Part shown: positions 26,654-36,544 of the stretch, in pieces
How the letters are laid out: every line of letters begins with the position of its first letter
Numbering within the stretch: the first letter of the stretch is position 1
Assembly: GCA_947493165.1 (NCBI GenBank)
Contig: CANLPY010000001.1
Coordinates: 1,302,001-1,366,000 of the forward strand
Reading direction: 5' to 3'
From: an uncultured Erythrobacter sp.
GTDB lineage: Bacteria > Pseudomonadota > Alphaproteobacteria > Sphingomonadales > Sphingomonadaceae
DNA: 64,000 nucleotides
Notes under the pieces: model-generated
Seen by the model: the letters and a program-made list of their open reading frames with translations, nothing else
Told to the model about the DNA's origin: nothing
Databases searched by the model: none
Position numbers and translations under genes: made by a program

Positions 26654-27949
26654 CTAACGCTGCAGCGCAAAAACCTTCCCATAGGTGAGGCAGCGCCATA
26701 GCCATTCGAGCGGACCGTATTTGAACCGTTCTAACCACGGTTTCGACCATGTGAGCATGATGACCCAGACCGCCACCATCACCAGATAGAGTTGCGGGCG
26801 ATTAAGCTCCCCAAACAGGCCGAGCGCCCAACCTTGGAACACAAACAGCAACAGCACCGATGTACCAAGGTAATTGGTGAAGGCCGCCCGCCCGGCTGCT
26901 GATATCCGTTGCCCCAACCAACCGGTCCAGCCGGGCGAATAAACCACTAGCAGCGCCGCCATACCAAGCGTCATGATAAGTCGCGGGATCGGGCTAAACC
27001 CCAGCATCGCGGCAATGGAGCCGTAAAAACTGAAGCCAGTGGACTTCGCCCACAAGCCAATCGCCAAATGCAACAAGGCTCCAACAATGAGCCCGATCCA
27101 GCCCCAGCGGACCATCCCCGAGCGCGAAAACCCGCCGCTAAAAAAACCCAAACGATACAGCGCCACGCCAAGCAGCATCAGTGGGAGCGTTTCAAGCCCG
27201 ACGAACAGCACATTAACAAACGGGTCTGCTCCATGGTCCGTAAATCGGTGACCAACTAAGCCGGCATAATCGCCGGATTGAATATATGCGGTTTCAGCCG
27301 CGTCATCCGCCGTCGCCTGCTCAATGCCTTCGAGCATTCCTTCGCGCATCTCGCTGTAGACCGGCGCGTCTCCCATTGGCGTTTCCGCCACCAGATAGGG
27401 AAATGCCATCATGGCGGCATACAAAATGGCGCCTGTGATATAGCCTAGGATGCTAATGCGGAGCTGCCATTCCACGCTCCACCGCAGGCACAGCAGAATA
27501 ATTAGGCCGCAAATTGCATACAGCGCAAGGATGTCGCCAAACCAGATGAGATAGAAATGGATTAGTCCGAACGCGAGGAGCCACATCAACCTGCGCGCTT
27601 GCAGCCATCGGTTTTCGCCGCGCGCCCACGCGCGCTCCATGAACAGGTAAAGCCCCGCTCCAAACAAAATTGTAAACAAGCCGCGCATTTTGCCGTCAAT
27701 CAGAACGAATTGTGTGATCCATTGCCAGCCGCCAGGATCACCGGCAGGGACAAGAAATGCGCTGGGCGTCATATATGCGGTGGTTGGTTGGCCAAAGGCG
27801 ACAATATTCGCCCACAAAATGCCCATCACCGCCAGCCCGCGAATGAAATCGAGGCTTTTGATGCGATCAGTCAGCTTAGCCGGGCCGCTGGGGACTTGTT
27901 CGTCGCCAAACACCTGCTCTGCACTGCGCGGCGTTACTGTATCAGTCAT
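26654..27949 (-). CDS. DUF418 family inner-membrane protein
   Basis: A 431-residue multispanning protein with about ten hydrophobic helices. The start RIKSLDFIRGLAVMGILWANIVAFG and the C-terminal region (SAAGRAAFTNYLGTSVLLLFVF, then GPLEWLWRCLTYGK) are typical of DUF418/YeiB-type proteins, distant relatives of acyltransferase 3. Transport or acyl-transfer roles are suggested for the family but unproven. It is monocistronic; the REP-like element lies downstream. Confidence 0.85.
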   Translation of the reverse strand: MTDTVTPRSAEQVFGDEQVPSGPAKLTDRIKSLDFIRGLAVMGILWANIVAFGQPTTAYMTPSAFLVPAGDPGGWQWITQFVLIDGKMRGLFTILFGAGLYLFMERAWARGENRWLQARRLMWLLAFGLIHFYLIWFGDILALYAICGLIILLCLRWSVEWQLRISILGYITGAILYAAMMAFPYLVAETPMGDAPVYSEMREGMLEGIEQATADDAAETAYIQSGDYAGLVGHRFTDHGADPFVNVLFVGLETLPLMLLGVALYRLGFFSGGFSRSGMVRWGWIGLIVGALLHLAIGLWAKSTGFSFYGSIAAMLGFSPIPRLIMTLGMAALLVVYSPGWTGWLGQRISAAGRAAFTNYLGTSVLLLFVFQGWALGLFGELNRPQLYLVMVAVWVIMLTWSKPWLERFKYGPLEWLWRCLTYGKVFALQR

Positions 27950-28056
27950 TCGATCCCCCTTACCGTTCCGTCCAGCTTAGCAGGAGGGCGCGGAAGGGGA
28001 AGCGCACACGGCGCTCCGTGATCGAAAGATATCGGCGCTTTGCCGAGTGGCGACGC

Positions 28057-29109
28057 TTACTTCTTAGTGACGAGACAGCCTTGGCCTTGCGATTTCAGCG
28101 TGCTGCACGCTTTTTGGGCTGCTGTGCGTGAAACAAAGCCGCCAGCCTGAAGCCGAGTGACCTTTCCAGCTGGGACCAAAACCTTGCGCGATCCCGACAG
28201 TGCAGGATTGCGCGATAGCTTGGACCACAAACGATCAGCATTGCTCGCAACGCCAAATGCGCCCAATTGGACCCGCCATGGTCCAGAGCCAGTAGCCGCT
28301 GTCGCGGGTGCTGACCTAACCGGTGCAGAAGCCGCTGCTGGCGGCGTGCTTGCCGCATTGTCAGAGCCGTTAAGACTAAAATTAGTGTCTACCGAAGCCT
28401 GCGCGGGAACAGGTGCAGGAACAGGCGATGAGGGTGTATTTGATACTCGGCCAAGTTCTGCACTGGCCAATTGAGCCGAGCGTTGTTTCGCCGCCTCAGC
28501 CTCTAGATCACGCGCTACCGACTGCGCCAACTGCCGCTGCTTTATCGGAATGTACTCGTCCATCTGGGCGACGGCATCCTTTGCTTGAGGAAGCCCAGCA
28601 GATTGTGACAATGTCAGCAGAGCATAGGCCCTGACCCAATCCTTGGTCGCGTAGTCGCCATTGAAGTGCGCCAAACCCAAGACATATTGAGCGCGCGGAT
28701 CACCGCGCTCAGCCGCCGATGTAATGAGCGGCATGGCTTCGGATTGCTCTCCTTGTTGGAACAGCAGCAGACCATAATTGTCGGCTGCTTTCAGATGGCC
28801 TTTACGCGCCGCCTCTGCATAAAGCGCGCGGGCGCGTGATACGTCTGCATTGACGCCGCGGCCCAACCGATATGCCTGCGCGAGGTTAAACAAGGCGTCG
28901 GCATCACCTTTACCAGCGGGTCCGCGCCATTGGTCAACTGCGGCGGTAAAATCGCCTGCGCTCCAGGCATCTACGCCAGCCTTAACTTCGCTGGACATGC
29001 CATCAGCCATTGCTGGAGCTGCAGCAAACACGAGCGCTACTCCTGCTGCACCGAGAAAGAATTTGGCGAAAAGGCCATTATTTTTGCAAGTGGTTGGACG
29101 AGCCATCAT
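28057..29109 (-). CDS. Sel1-repeat and SPOR-domain protein
   Basis: A 350-residue exported protein. The signal peptide region is residues about 14-36 (FAKFFLGAAGVALVFAAAPAMA). Residues about 60-180 contain Sel1/TPR-like repeats (ALFNLAQAYRLGRGV, ARALYAEAARKGHLKAADNYG, AQYVLGLAHFNGDY). After a low-complexity Ala/Pro/Ser linker, a SPOR domain (GPWRVQLGAFGVASNADRLW to the end) would bind glycan strands lacking stem peptides at the division site. It is divergently transcribed from the ParA gene, whose operon ends with another SPOR protein. Confidence 0.85.
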   Translation of the reverse strand: MMARPTTCKNNGLFAKFFLGAAGVALVFAAAPAMADGMSSEVKAGVDAWSAGDFTAAVDQWRGPAGKGDADALFNLAQAYRLGRGVNADVSRARALYAEAARKGHLKAADNYGLLLFQQGEQSEAMPLITSAAERGDPRAQYVLGLAHFNGDYATKDWVRAYALLTLSQSAGLPQAKDAVAQMDEYIPIKQRQLAQSVARDLEAEAAKQRSAQLASAELGRVSNTPSSPVPAPVPAQASVDTNFSLNGSDNAASTPPAAASAPVRSAPATAATGSGPWRVQLGAFGVASNADRLWSKLSRNPALSGSRKVLVPAGKVTRLQAGGFVSRTAAQKACSTLKSQGQGCLVTKK

Positions 29110-29344
29110 ACTTCTCTTTCAATACGCATTTCATTCGTCTGCGCATGCATCGCGCTGACTACCCACGCATTATAGTGAATGGATGGTTAGGAAATCGTTG
29201 CCATCATCATTCGCGCTCGTGACGAGACCCTAGCGTTACGTTTCCAGCCCCATGTTAACTGTAAATTAGGGGTATCCTGCGATTTCACTGGTCATCCAAG
29301 CCGCAATTGGGCGGCGTCATTGGCCTAACAGGGGGACCAAGGCT

Positions 29345-30064
29345 TTGCGTGTACTTGCTTTAGCATCGCAGAAGGGCGGATCGGGCAAAACGACCCTTTC
29401 CGGACATCTAGCCGTCCAGGCACAGCGCGCTGGCGCTGGTCCAGTTGTTCTTATCGACATCGATCCGCAAGGGTCGCTGGCCGATTGGTGGAACGAGCGT
29501 GAAGCGGAATATCCCGCCTTTGCTCAGACCACCGTTGCACGACTGGCTAACGATCTTCAGGTCTTGCGTCAGCAGGGCTTCAAGCTGGCCGTTATTGATA
29601 CACCGCCCGCGATCACGATGGCGATCCAATCAGTAATCGGCGTGGCTGAACTGATCGTGGTCCCAACCCGCCCTAGCCCGCACGATCTGCGTGCTGTTGG
29701 TGCGACCGTTGATCTGTGTGAGCGCGCTGGCAAGCCATTGGTGTTTGTTGTGAACGCGGCAACACCTAAGGCAAAGATTACTTCGGAAGCTGCCGTCGCC
29801 CTGTCACAGCACGGCACAGTTGCCCCAATTACGCTTCACCACCGCACTGACTTTGCAGCCTCAATGATTGATGGCCGCACGGTGATGGAAGTCGATCCCG
29901 AAAGCCGCAGCGCTGCAGAAATGACTGCGCTGTGGAAATACATTTCGGATCGCCTCGAAAAGAATTTCCGTCGCACCGTTTTCGCAGCACCTGGCACTCA
30001 GCAGCAAGCTGCAGGCATTGGCCGTCCAGCTGGCGGTGGCTTTGGCCGCCGCGTCGCTCAGTAA
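29345..30064 (+). CDS. ParA/MinD-family ATPase
   Basis: A 239-residue ParA-type deviant Walker ATPase without an N-terminal DNA-binding domain. Walker A is KGGSGKTT with the signature Lys, the switch region has DIDPQGSLADWW, and the Walker B-like motif is AVIDTPPA. The C-terminal tail is Gly-rich. Such small orphan ParAs position plasmids, chemoreceptor clusters, carboxysomes or division proteins on the nucleoid or membrane; the cargo here is unknown. TTG at 29345 is the start, with AGGGGGACC nine bases upstream. The 16-base gap to the next gene suggests one operon with the small basic protein and the TPR/SPOR lipoprotein. Confidence 0.88.
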   Translation: MRVLALASQKGGSGKTTLSGHLAVQAQRAGAGPVVLIDIDPQGSLADWWNEREAEYPAFAQTTVARLANDLQVLRQQGFKLAVIDTPPAITMAIQSVIGVAELIVVPTRPSPHDLRAVGATVDLCERAGKPLVFVVNAATPKAKITSEAAVALSQHGTVAPITLHHRTDFAASMIDGRTVMEVDPESRSAAEMTALWKYISDRLEKNFRRTVFAAPGTQQQAAGIGRPAGGGFGRRVAQ

Positions 30065-30080
30065 CAGGAGCGCTCGCGCG

Positions 30081-30617
30081 ATGTCAGAAGCAACTTTTGC
30101 CTCACTAAATCCCGCGCTTCTCGCTCGTAAGGGCGGGGCCAAGCCGGCTATGCGTCCTCAGCTTACCAACCTTCCTGATGCTGGCACGCCAGCTAACTTG
30201 GAAGACTTGGGCTGGAATGACATGGGCCAGGACGCTGATGATGATCAGCCCGCAGCAAATGTGGTTCAACTGACACCGGCAACCGCTGATGACCTAGTCG
30301 AAGAAGAAGGCGGCGAGACGCCTGATGTCGTGCGCCAACAAGAAGAGTTGGTCGAACGCATCGCTGAAAAGCCCGCAAAGGCCCACGCGGCTGCAACGCC
30401 GGCAAAGAAGCGCAAGGCTGCCAAGGCTGTTGCCAAAAGCAAAGGACGCAGAGCCGCGTTTACTTTGCGTCTTGACCCAGCACGCCATCTCAAACTTCGC
30501 CTCGCTTCCACCATGCAAGGTGTGAGCGCGCAGGCATTCGTAACCGACGCACTCGATGCCATGCTTGATGAGATCGATGATCTCGATGCGCTGGCCGCGA
30601 AAATGCAGCGCGATTGA
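30081..30617 (+). CDS. Small ParA-partner candidate with Lys/Ala-rich linker and RHH-like C-terminus
   Basis: A 178-residue protein I do not recognise as a named family. Residues 1-75 are acidic and disordered; residues about 95-125 are rich in Lys and Ala (AATPAKKRKAAKAVAKSKGRR); the C-terminus (AAFTLRLDPARHLKLRLASTMQGVSAQAFVTDALDAML) has the strand-helix-helix pattern of ribbon-helix-helix DNA-binding proteins. With ParA directly upstream, it may act as a ParB-like adaptor or DNA-binding partner; this is inference. The ATG at 30081 follows AGGAGCG. Confidence 0.7.
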   Translation: MSEATFASLNPALLARKGGAKPAMRPQLTNLPDAGTPANLEDLGWNDMGQDADDDQPAANVVQLTPATADDLVEEEGGETPDVVRQQEELVERIAEKPAKAHAAATPAKKRKAAKAVAKSKGRRAAFTLRLDPARHLKLRLASTMQGVSAQAFVTDALDAMLDEIDDLDALAAKMQRD

Positions 30618-30667
30618 CGCTGAAATCCAAAAGCCGACCAAACGAGCACGGATACTCACAGGGGACT

Positions 30668-32065
30668 ATGACCATGGACCGCACCATCACTAGCCGCACG
30701 AACGGCCCGAAGATGAGCCTGATTGTTTCAACCGCTCTGGCCAGCGTTGTGCTGGCCGGTTGCACCACTTCATCTGCGCCACCAGCGCAAACCTCTTTCA
30801 GCAAAGCTCAGGTCGCGCTTGAAAAGGGTCAAGTCAGTAAGGCTGTAAAGCACGCAGAAGCTGCCGTTCTGGCGGAACCACGCGATGCTGGTTTCCGTGC
30901 CATGCTTGGCGCAGCCTATCTTGAATCGGGCCGTTTCCAATCAGCCGCGACCAGTTTTGAAGACGCGCTGTCGCTGGGCGATAGTGATCCGCGCACTGTG
31001 CTTAGCTACGCGCTTGCGAAGACCGCTCTTGGTGATAATGCCAGTGCCATCGCAAAACTCGATGATTGGGCTGCAGACATTGATCCCGCTGACCTGGGCC
31101 TTGCCTATGCGCTCGCCGGAGAGCCGCAGCGCGGCGTACACATCCTGACCAATGCCCTGCGCGGCGGCCAGAACACTGCCAAAGTTCGCCAGAACCTTGC
31201 CTATACATATTCGCTAGCTGGCAATTGGCCTGCAGCGCGCGTGATGGCGGCAGAAGACGTTCCAGCCGATCAGGTGAATGCTCGCCTGACAGAATGGGCT
31301 CAGCAAAATCAGCCAGAGGCGTATCAGACCCGCATCGCTGGTCTGCTGCAAGTCACGCCCGTTAATGACGGCGGACAGCCGCAATATCTCGCGCTGAACA
31401 ATTTCCCAAGTCAGGGAACTATGGTGGCAGAAGCTGCTGCACAAGCGCCCGAAAACGCACCTGCGTTTGTTGAAGCTGCACCGAGCGAGAGTGAAGCGCT
31501 TGCCTTTAATATCTCAAGCGGCGTTGATCCACTCGTCGATGCGCCATCTTCTGCAAGTGAAGAGGGCGTTGCACCTGCCGCGGCTCCAGTTCGAACAGCA
31601 GCCGCACAGCCAGAACGCGCTCGCTTCGTATCGAAGCCGATCGTACAGGCTGTTCCAGCCGGCTATCAAGATCGCGCGGAACGCCCTGCGCCAACCCGCG
31701 TTGCCGCCACCAGCCGTTCTTCTTCTCAGCGCCGGATGGCCGCCACCGGCTTTACCGACGCATCAAACGACACTCACATGGTCCAATTGGGCAGCTTTTC
31801 GAGCCGCGCAAGCGCAGACCGCGCGTGGGACATTTACAAGGACCGCTACCCTCAGCTTAAGGATCACGATCTTGTGATCACCAAAGCTCAGGTGAAGGGC
31901 AAAACCTATTTCCGTGTTGCCGCCGCTGGTTTCGGCCTGCGCAGCGCGCGCAGCATGTGTTCAACTGTCCGCTCAGGCGGCAAAGGCTGCTTTGCCTATG
32001 CTAGCGTCAATCCCCCTGCAGGCGCGATTGATAACGGCGTACGGATTGCCGCTCGCACCAGCTAA
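30668..32065 (+). CDS. TPR and SPOR-domain lipoprotein
   Basis: A 465-residue exported lipoprotein: the N-terminal hydrophobic helix ends in the lipobox VLAGC (Cys33). TPR repeats occupy about residues 40-170 (SKAVKHAEAAVLAEPRDAGFRAMLGAAYL and following). A long Ala/Pro/Ser-rich linker leads to a C-terminal SPOR domain (HMVQLGSFSSRASADRAW to YFRVAAAGFGL). The role is probably at the septum or in denuded glycan recognition. The ATG at 30668 follows ACAGGGGAC. It is the last gene of the ParA operon. Confidence 0.87.
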   Translation: MTMDRTITSRTNGPKMSLIVSTALASVVLAGCTTSSAPPAQTSFSKAQVALEKGQVSKAVKHAEAAVLAEPRDAGFRAMLGAAYLESGRFQSAATSFEDALSLGDSDPRTVLSYALAKTALGDNASAIAKLDDWAADIDPADLGLAYALAGEPQRGVHILTNALRGGQNTAKVRQNLAYTYSLAGNWPAARVMAAEDVPADQVNARLTEWAQQNQPEAYQTRIAGLLQVTPVNDGGQPQYLALNNFPSQGTMVAEAAAQAPENAPAFVEAAPSESEALAFNISSGVDPLVDAPSSASEEGVAPAAAPVRTAAAQPERARFVSKPIVQAVPAGYQDRAERPAPTRVAATSRSSSQRRMAATGFTDASNDTHMVQLGSFSSRASADRAWDIYKDRYPQLKDHDLVITKAQVKGKTYFRVAAAGFGLRSARSMCSTVRSGGKGCFAYASVNPPAGAIDNGVRIAARTS

Positions 32066-32106
32066 GACATCTAATTCCCTCTGGAGTAATCCAGAATCAC
32101 AGCGAG

Positions 32107-32144
32107 ACTACTCCCGGTGGCCCAAGCCATCGGGAGTATTTTAT
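32107..32144 (+). terminator. Terminator of the ParA-SPOR operon
   Basis: TACTCCCGGTGG and CCATCGGGAGTA pair over twelve bases around CCCAAG and are followed by TTTTAT. Confidence 0.75.
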
Positions 32145-32175
32145 GCTCGGTGTCTGTTTGGCGGCTCAAGCCTAA

Positions 32176-33408
32176 TTAAACGACTTCTATTCCGCCTTTG
32201 ACCAGCTTTAGTACGCGGCCTTGCGCGCCCTGCCGATCAAACGGTGTGTTATCAGCGGTCGCTTCCATCTTGCGGCGGTCAATAATCCACGGTGCATCAG
32301 GATCAATCACCGCAATATCCGCTTCAAGACCCACTTCGAGACGGCCAGCTGACACATTGAGTAATCGCGCTGGATTGCTTGCCAGCAATTCAAACGCACG
32401 GGCCATGTCAATCACGCCGTCACGCACAAGGGTCAGCGTCATCGCCAACAATGTTTCCGCGCCGGCCATACCTGCTTCAGCGTCAGCAAACGGCAAGCGC
32501 TTGTCCTCTGCGCCGCGTGGATCATGCCCCGATGCAATCACATCGACCGTGCCGTCACCAATCGCTGCCAATGCCGCTTGGCGCTCTGCTTCGCTACGCA
32601 ACGACGGCGAGAAGCGCGCAAAGGTGCGGAATTCCGCTGTTGCAAGGTCTGAAAGCATGAAGTGCGCAGGTGTAATCCCGCAGGTGACGCTTACGCCGCG
32701 CGATTTAGCTGCACGAACAAGATCAAATCCTGCCTTGGTTGTCACTTGACGGAAATGCAGCCGCGCGCCTGCCATCTCGGCCAATGTGATGTCTCGCGCG
32801 ATTGCCAGTGCTTCCGCCTCAGCCGGGGCACTGGGCAGGCCCAATCTGGTTGCCATTTCACCTGCCGTTGCCGCCGCTTCACCGGTCAACGCATCATCCT
32901 CTGCATGGGTCACCACCACCAGATCAAGCATTGCTGCATATTGCAGCAGCCGCAGCATCAAGCCAGAATTGGCGATCCAGCGGCGCCCGGTTGCGATGCC
33001 GCGCGCACCAGCCTCTCGCATCAATGCGATCTCAGCGAGTTCATTGCCTTCCAGCGACCGCGTAGCCGCTGCAAGCGGATGGACCCACAGATCAGGTTTA
33101 CCGCTCTTGGCGATGTAGTTCACACGGCTTGGGTAATCGAGCGGGGGCGATTGGTCCGGCATCAGCGCAGCGCGCGTAATTCCGCCAAAATGAAACGCGG
33201 GCTTGTCGATGCTAAACACGCCCAGATCAACCAGGCCCGGTGCGACTATTCGCCCTTTCACATCCACAATCGTGTCGCCATCTTGAGCCGCGACATCTTT
33301 GCCAAGCTCAGCAATCAATCCGTCGACCATGCGGACCGCGCCGGTGATCATGGCGCCTGTTGTCACCAACTGGCCGCCGGTGATAGTTATGGGTCGTGCC
33401 TGCTTCAT
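32176..33408 (-). CDS. Dihydroorotase-like protein lacking the metal site (PyrC')
   Basis: A 410-residue protein of the dihydroorotase/amidohydrolase superfamily overlapping pyrB (ATGA). The metal-binding motif DxHxHxREP is replaced by [11 protein letters not shown], the later HVS region reads HFRQVTT, and the catalytic TDHAPH region is SGHDPRG. The core fold and GMAGAETLL are retained. In Pseudomonas the corresponding inactive PyrC' (PyrX) is needed to assemble PyrB. A structural role for active aspartate transcarbamoylase is therefore inferred; the true dihydroorotase would be elsewhere in the genome. Confidence 0.85.
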   Translation of the reverse strand: MKQARPITITGGQLVTTGAMITGAVRMVDGLIAELGKDVAAQDGDTIVDVKGRIVAPGLVDLGVFSIDKPAFHFGGITRAALMPDQSPPLDYPSRVNYIAKSGKPDLWVHPLAAATRSLEGNELAEIALMREAGARGIATGRRWIANSGLMLRLLQYAAMLDLVVVTHAEDDALTGEAAATAGEMATRLGLPSAPAEAEALAIARDITLAEMAGARLHFRQVTTKAGFDLVRAAKSRGVSVTCGITPAHFMLSDLATAEFRTFARFSPSLRSEAERQAALAAIGDGTVDVIASGHDPRGAEDKRLPFADAEAGMAGAETLLAMTLTLVRDGVIDMARAFELLASNPARLLNVSAGRLEVGLEADIAVIDPDAPWIIDRRKMEATADNTPFDRQGAQGRVLKLVKGGIEVV

Positions 33409-34433
33409 GCCCAGCCCTCCACGCCGCGCGCACTTCGCGTCAGCACATCAAGACAGGCCATGCGGATCGCGACCCCCATTTCCACTTGCTGGGTTATGAT
33501 TGAGCGATCCAGCATATCCGCCACTTCGCTGTCGATCTCTACCCCGCGGTTCATTGGTCCCGGATGCATCACCAAAGCATCAGGCGCTGCATTGCTCAGC
33601 CGCTCTTGCGTCAGTCCATACAGGTGATGATATTCGCGCGCTGAGGGTATGAATTGTCCAGCCATCCGCTCGGTCTGGAGCCGAAGCATCATCACCACAT
33701 CTGCCCCAGCGAGCGCTGCGTCGAAACTGGTGAATGGCTGCGCGCCAATAGCTTCGACACCGTCAGGCATCAAAGCTGGTGGCGCGCAAAGCCGCACGCT
33801 CGCACCCAACGCTTGAAGACACAGCAGGTTAGAGCGTGCCACTCGGCTGTGTAGAATGTCGCCGCAGATCACGACGTTGAGGCCCGTGAAATCCTCTGCG
33901 CTCTCACCGCGCAATTGCAAGGCGTGGCGCAGCGCGAGAGCATCCAGCAACGCCTGTGTTGGATGTTCGTGGCTGCCATCGCCTGCGTTTAGGACCGGGC
34001 AATCGACCTTGTCCGCGATCAATTGCGTTGCGCCGCTAGAGCCGTGCCGGATCACAATTGCATCAGGACGCATGGCATTCAACGTGATCGCCGTATCAAT
34101 CAGCGTCTCACCCTTTTTTACAGAGCTTTGCGCGGCATGCATGTTGACCACATCAGCGCCTAACCGTTTGCCGGCAATTTCAAAACTTAGCAGTGTCCGC
34201 GTCGAGTTTTCAAAAAACGCGTTGATGATCGTCAGTCCAGACAGCAGATCAGTGTGCTTGGACGATTTGCGATTAAGCTTAACCCATTGTTCCGCTTGAT
34301 CCAGCAGGTACAAAATCTCATGGCGTTCCAACTGGCCAATGCCAGTTAAATCGCGGTGGGCGAACGCCAGACGGCCCGCAGGAAAGCGGCCCGAACTTGC
34401 CGTGGGCGGCGATGAATTATCCGTCGATGTCAT
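33405..34433 (-). CDS. pyrB: Aspartate carbamoyltransferase catalytic subunit
   Basis: A 342-residue enzyme joining carbamoyl phosphate and aspartate in UMP synthesis. The carbamoyl-phosphate loop [13 protein letters not shown] is intact, as are [26 protein letters not shown] and [12 protein letters not shown]. The ATG at 34433 has AGGGC nine bases upstream; in-frame starts at 34442 and 34472 are alternatives. It is cotranscribed with the PyrC' gene. Confidence 0.95.
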   Translation of the reverse strand: MTSTDNSSPPTASSGRFPAGRLAFAHRDLTGIGQLERHEILYLLDQAEQWVKLNRKSSKHTDLLSGLTIINAFFENSTRTLLSFEIAGKRLGADVVNMHAAQSSVKKGETLIDTAITLNAMRPDAIVIRHGSSGATQLIADKVDCPVLNAGDGSHEHPTQALLDALALRHALQLRGESAEDFTGLNVVICGDILHSRVARSNLLCLQALGASVRLCAPPALMPDGVEAIGAQPFTSFDAALAGADVVMMLRLQTERMAGQFIPSAREYHHLYGLTQERLSNAAPDALVMHPGPMNRGVEIDSEVADMLDRSIITQQVEMGVAIRMACLDVLTRSARGVEGWA

Positions 34434-34570
34434 TAAAGCCATGCCCTTAGTCGAGCCGTGTCGCACGCTCAACCTATTCTTGCGGCTCTTTTACATGGAA
34501 GTTTTCCTCCCACACGCCTAGTTTGGTTTAAATGGGAGCCCGAACGAGGGCCAAACAGGAAAATAGATAT

Positions 34571-36454
34571 ATGAGTTTCGTGGGCAAAGTCTGGAAATTG
34601 CTGGTCGGTATCAAGGACGGCTTGGTTCTGATCTTTATGCTGTTGTTCTTCATGGCTCTGTTCGCCGTTCTTTCAGCGCGCCCCAGCCCCGGCCAAGTTC
34701 GCGAAGGAGCGCTGTTGATCGAACTGGATGGTTTCGTCGTTGAAGAACGATCAAAGATTGATCCGCTTCAGACTTTCTTAAGCGGTCAGGCCCCCGTAAA
34801 AGAGCATCAGGCGCGTGACCTAATCACCGCGTTGGATGCGGCGGCGAGTGATGACCGGATCAAAGCTGTCGTGATGGATCTTTCGCGTTTTGTCGGCGGC
34901 GGACAAGTGCACATGCAGGCGGTTGGCGATGCGATGGCGCGGGTTCGCGCAGCAGATAAGCCGGTCCTCACCTACGCGCTCGCTTACGGCGATGATCATA
35001 TGCACCTCGCTGCTCATGCGAGCGAAGTTTGGGCTGATCCGATGGGGGGCGCCGTTATCGCTGGCCCCGGCGGGACTAACCTTTATTATGCCGAGCTACT
35101 CGACAAGCTGAACGTAAATGCGCGGGTCTACCGCGTAGGCACGTTTAAGTCTGCGGTTGAGCCCTACACGCGCAGCTCTATGTCTGAAGAGGCACGTGAG
35201 AATGCAGCCGCGTTCTACAGTGCCCTGTGGGAAGAATGGCAAGCCAATGTAACAAAAGCGCGCCCCGCCCTCCAAATAGACCGCGTTACTGGAGAGCCAG
35301 TTGAATGGATCACGGCAGCAGACGGTGACCTTGCAGAAGCAGCGCTCGCTGCAGGTCTGGTCGACAAGCTTGGCACTCGAGTCGAGTTTGGGGAGCGTGT
35401 CGCTGAAATTGCCGGCGAAGATCAATGGAGCGAAGCACCGGGCGCCTATGCCACGAGTGACTATGCTCCGTTTCTGGCGGACAATACACCATCGACCGAT
35501 GGCAAAGCCATTGGCGTGGTCACCGTCGCAGGGACGATTGTGGATGGCGATGCTGGGCCTGGAACGGCTGGCGGAGAGCGCATTGCCCGCATCTTGGATG
35601 AAGCGCTTGATGATGACCTGGCTGGTCTTGTCGTGCGAGTGGACTCGCCAGGCGGCTCAGTCACCGCGTCAGAAGAAATCCGCATTGCGATTGAACGCCA
35701 CCGCGCAAAAGACATCCCTGTTGCGATCTCATTTGCAAATGTCGCCGCGAGCGGCGGATATTGGGTTGCAACGGCAGGTGACCGGATATTTGCTCAGCCT
35801 GAGACAATCACCGGCTCAATCGGTGTGTTTGCTGTACTGCCAACGTTTGAAGGCGCTGCGGCTGAATTGGGGGTAAACGCTGATGGATACCGCACCACAC
35901 CTCTATCAGGTCAACCCGACGTAATTGACGGGTTCACACCGGAAATTGACGCGATCTTGCAAGCCACAATCGGTAATACCTACACAGAATTCCTCGACCG
36001 TGTAGCAACGGCGCGCGGCATGACCGCCGAAAGTGTGGATCAGATCGCACAAGGACGGGTGTGGGATGGCGGCACAGCCCGCCAACTTAAGCTGGTTGAT
36101 CAATTTGGCGGGATCGAAGAAGCGATAGAGTGGGTCGCTGCTGAGGCTAAGTTAGAAGAAGGCGGCTTTCACGCGCGCTACCTTGGCGCGGGTACGAATC
36201 AGTATGATTCCCTCATCCGTCAAATGCTAAGCGACGCCGACAGTGAGAGCCGCGCGCGCCAAGTCGACTTGTTCGCTATGACGGCGCAGCAGCGTGACAT
36301 GATGCTTGGCCGAATTGCGGATGATGTCACGCGCCTGTCAGGCACCCAGGGTGTGCAGGCCTATTGCCTCGAATGTCCTGCATCAAGCAGTGCGAAGTCG
36401 ATCAGCTCTGGGAAAAGCCTTATGACCGCGATCAGGGCGTTGTTCGTAGATTAG
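34571..36454 (+). CDS. sppA: Signal peptide peptidase SppA (67K type)
   Basis: A 627-residue inner-membrane protease of the S49 family with one N-terminal transmembrane helix (residues about 14-38). It has the duplicated form: the N-terminal half carries the general-base Lys in VGTFKSAVEPYTRSSMSEEA, the C-terminal half the nucleophile Ser in AASGGYWVATAG. It degrades signal peptides left in the membrane. The ATG at 34571 follows ACAGGAAAATAG; the frame extends upstream to 34532 without family similarity. A bidirectional terminator follows. Confidence 0.94.
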   Translation: MSFVGKVWKLLVGIKDGLVLIFMLLFFMALFAVLSARPSPGQVREGALLIELDGFVVEERSKIDPLQTFLSGQAPVKEHQARDLITALDAAASDDRIKAVVMDLSRFVGGGQVHMQAVGDAMARVRAADKPVLTYALAYGDDHMHLAAHASEVWADPMGGAVIAGPGGTNLYYAELLDKLNVNARVYRVGTFKSAVEPYTRSSMSEEARENAAAFYSALWEEWQANVTKARPALQIDRVTGEPVEWITAADGDLAEAALAAGLVDKLGTRVEFGERVAEIAGEDQWSEAPGAYATSDYAPFLADNTPSTDGKAIGVVTVAGTIVDGDAGPGTAGGERIARILDEALDDDLAGLVVRVDSPGGSVTASEEIRIAIERHRAKDIPVAISFANVAASGGYWVATAGDRIFAQPETITGSIGVFAVLPTFEGAAAELGVNADGYRTTPLSGQPDVIDGFTPEIDAILQATIGNTYTEFLDRVATARGMTAESVDQIAQGRVWDGGTARQLKLVDQFGGIEEAIEWVAAEAKLEEGGFHARYLGAGTNQYDSLIRQMLSDADSESRARQVDLFAMTAQQRDMMLGRIADDVTRLSGTQGVQAYCLECPASSSAKSISSGKSLMTAIRALFVD

Positions 36455-36504
36455 GTACAAAGGTGGCGCATGAAGACGCGCCCCATAATTGTTGGAATAT
36501 GACA

Positions 36505-36537
36505 GAAAGGAGGCTGGGTGTTCCGGCCTCCTTTGCG
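36505..36537. terminator. Terminator after sppA, possibly bidirectional
   Basis: AAAGGAGGC and GCCTCCTTT form a perfect nine-base stem with an 11-base loop. It has T/A runs on both sides and lies between sppA (plus) and a decayed minus-strand gene remnant. Confidence 0.65.
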
Positions 36538-36544
36538 TCTCTGC

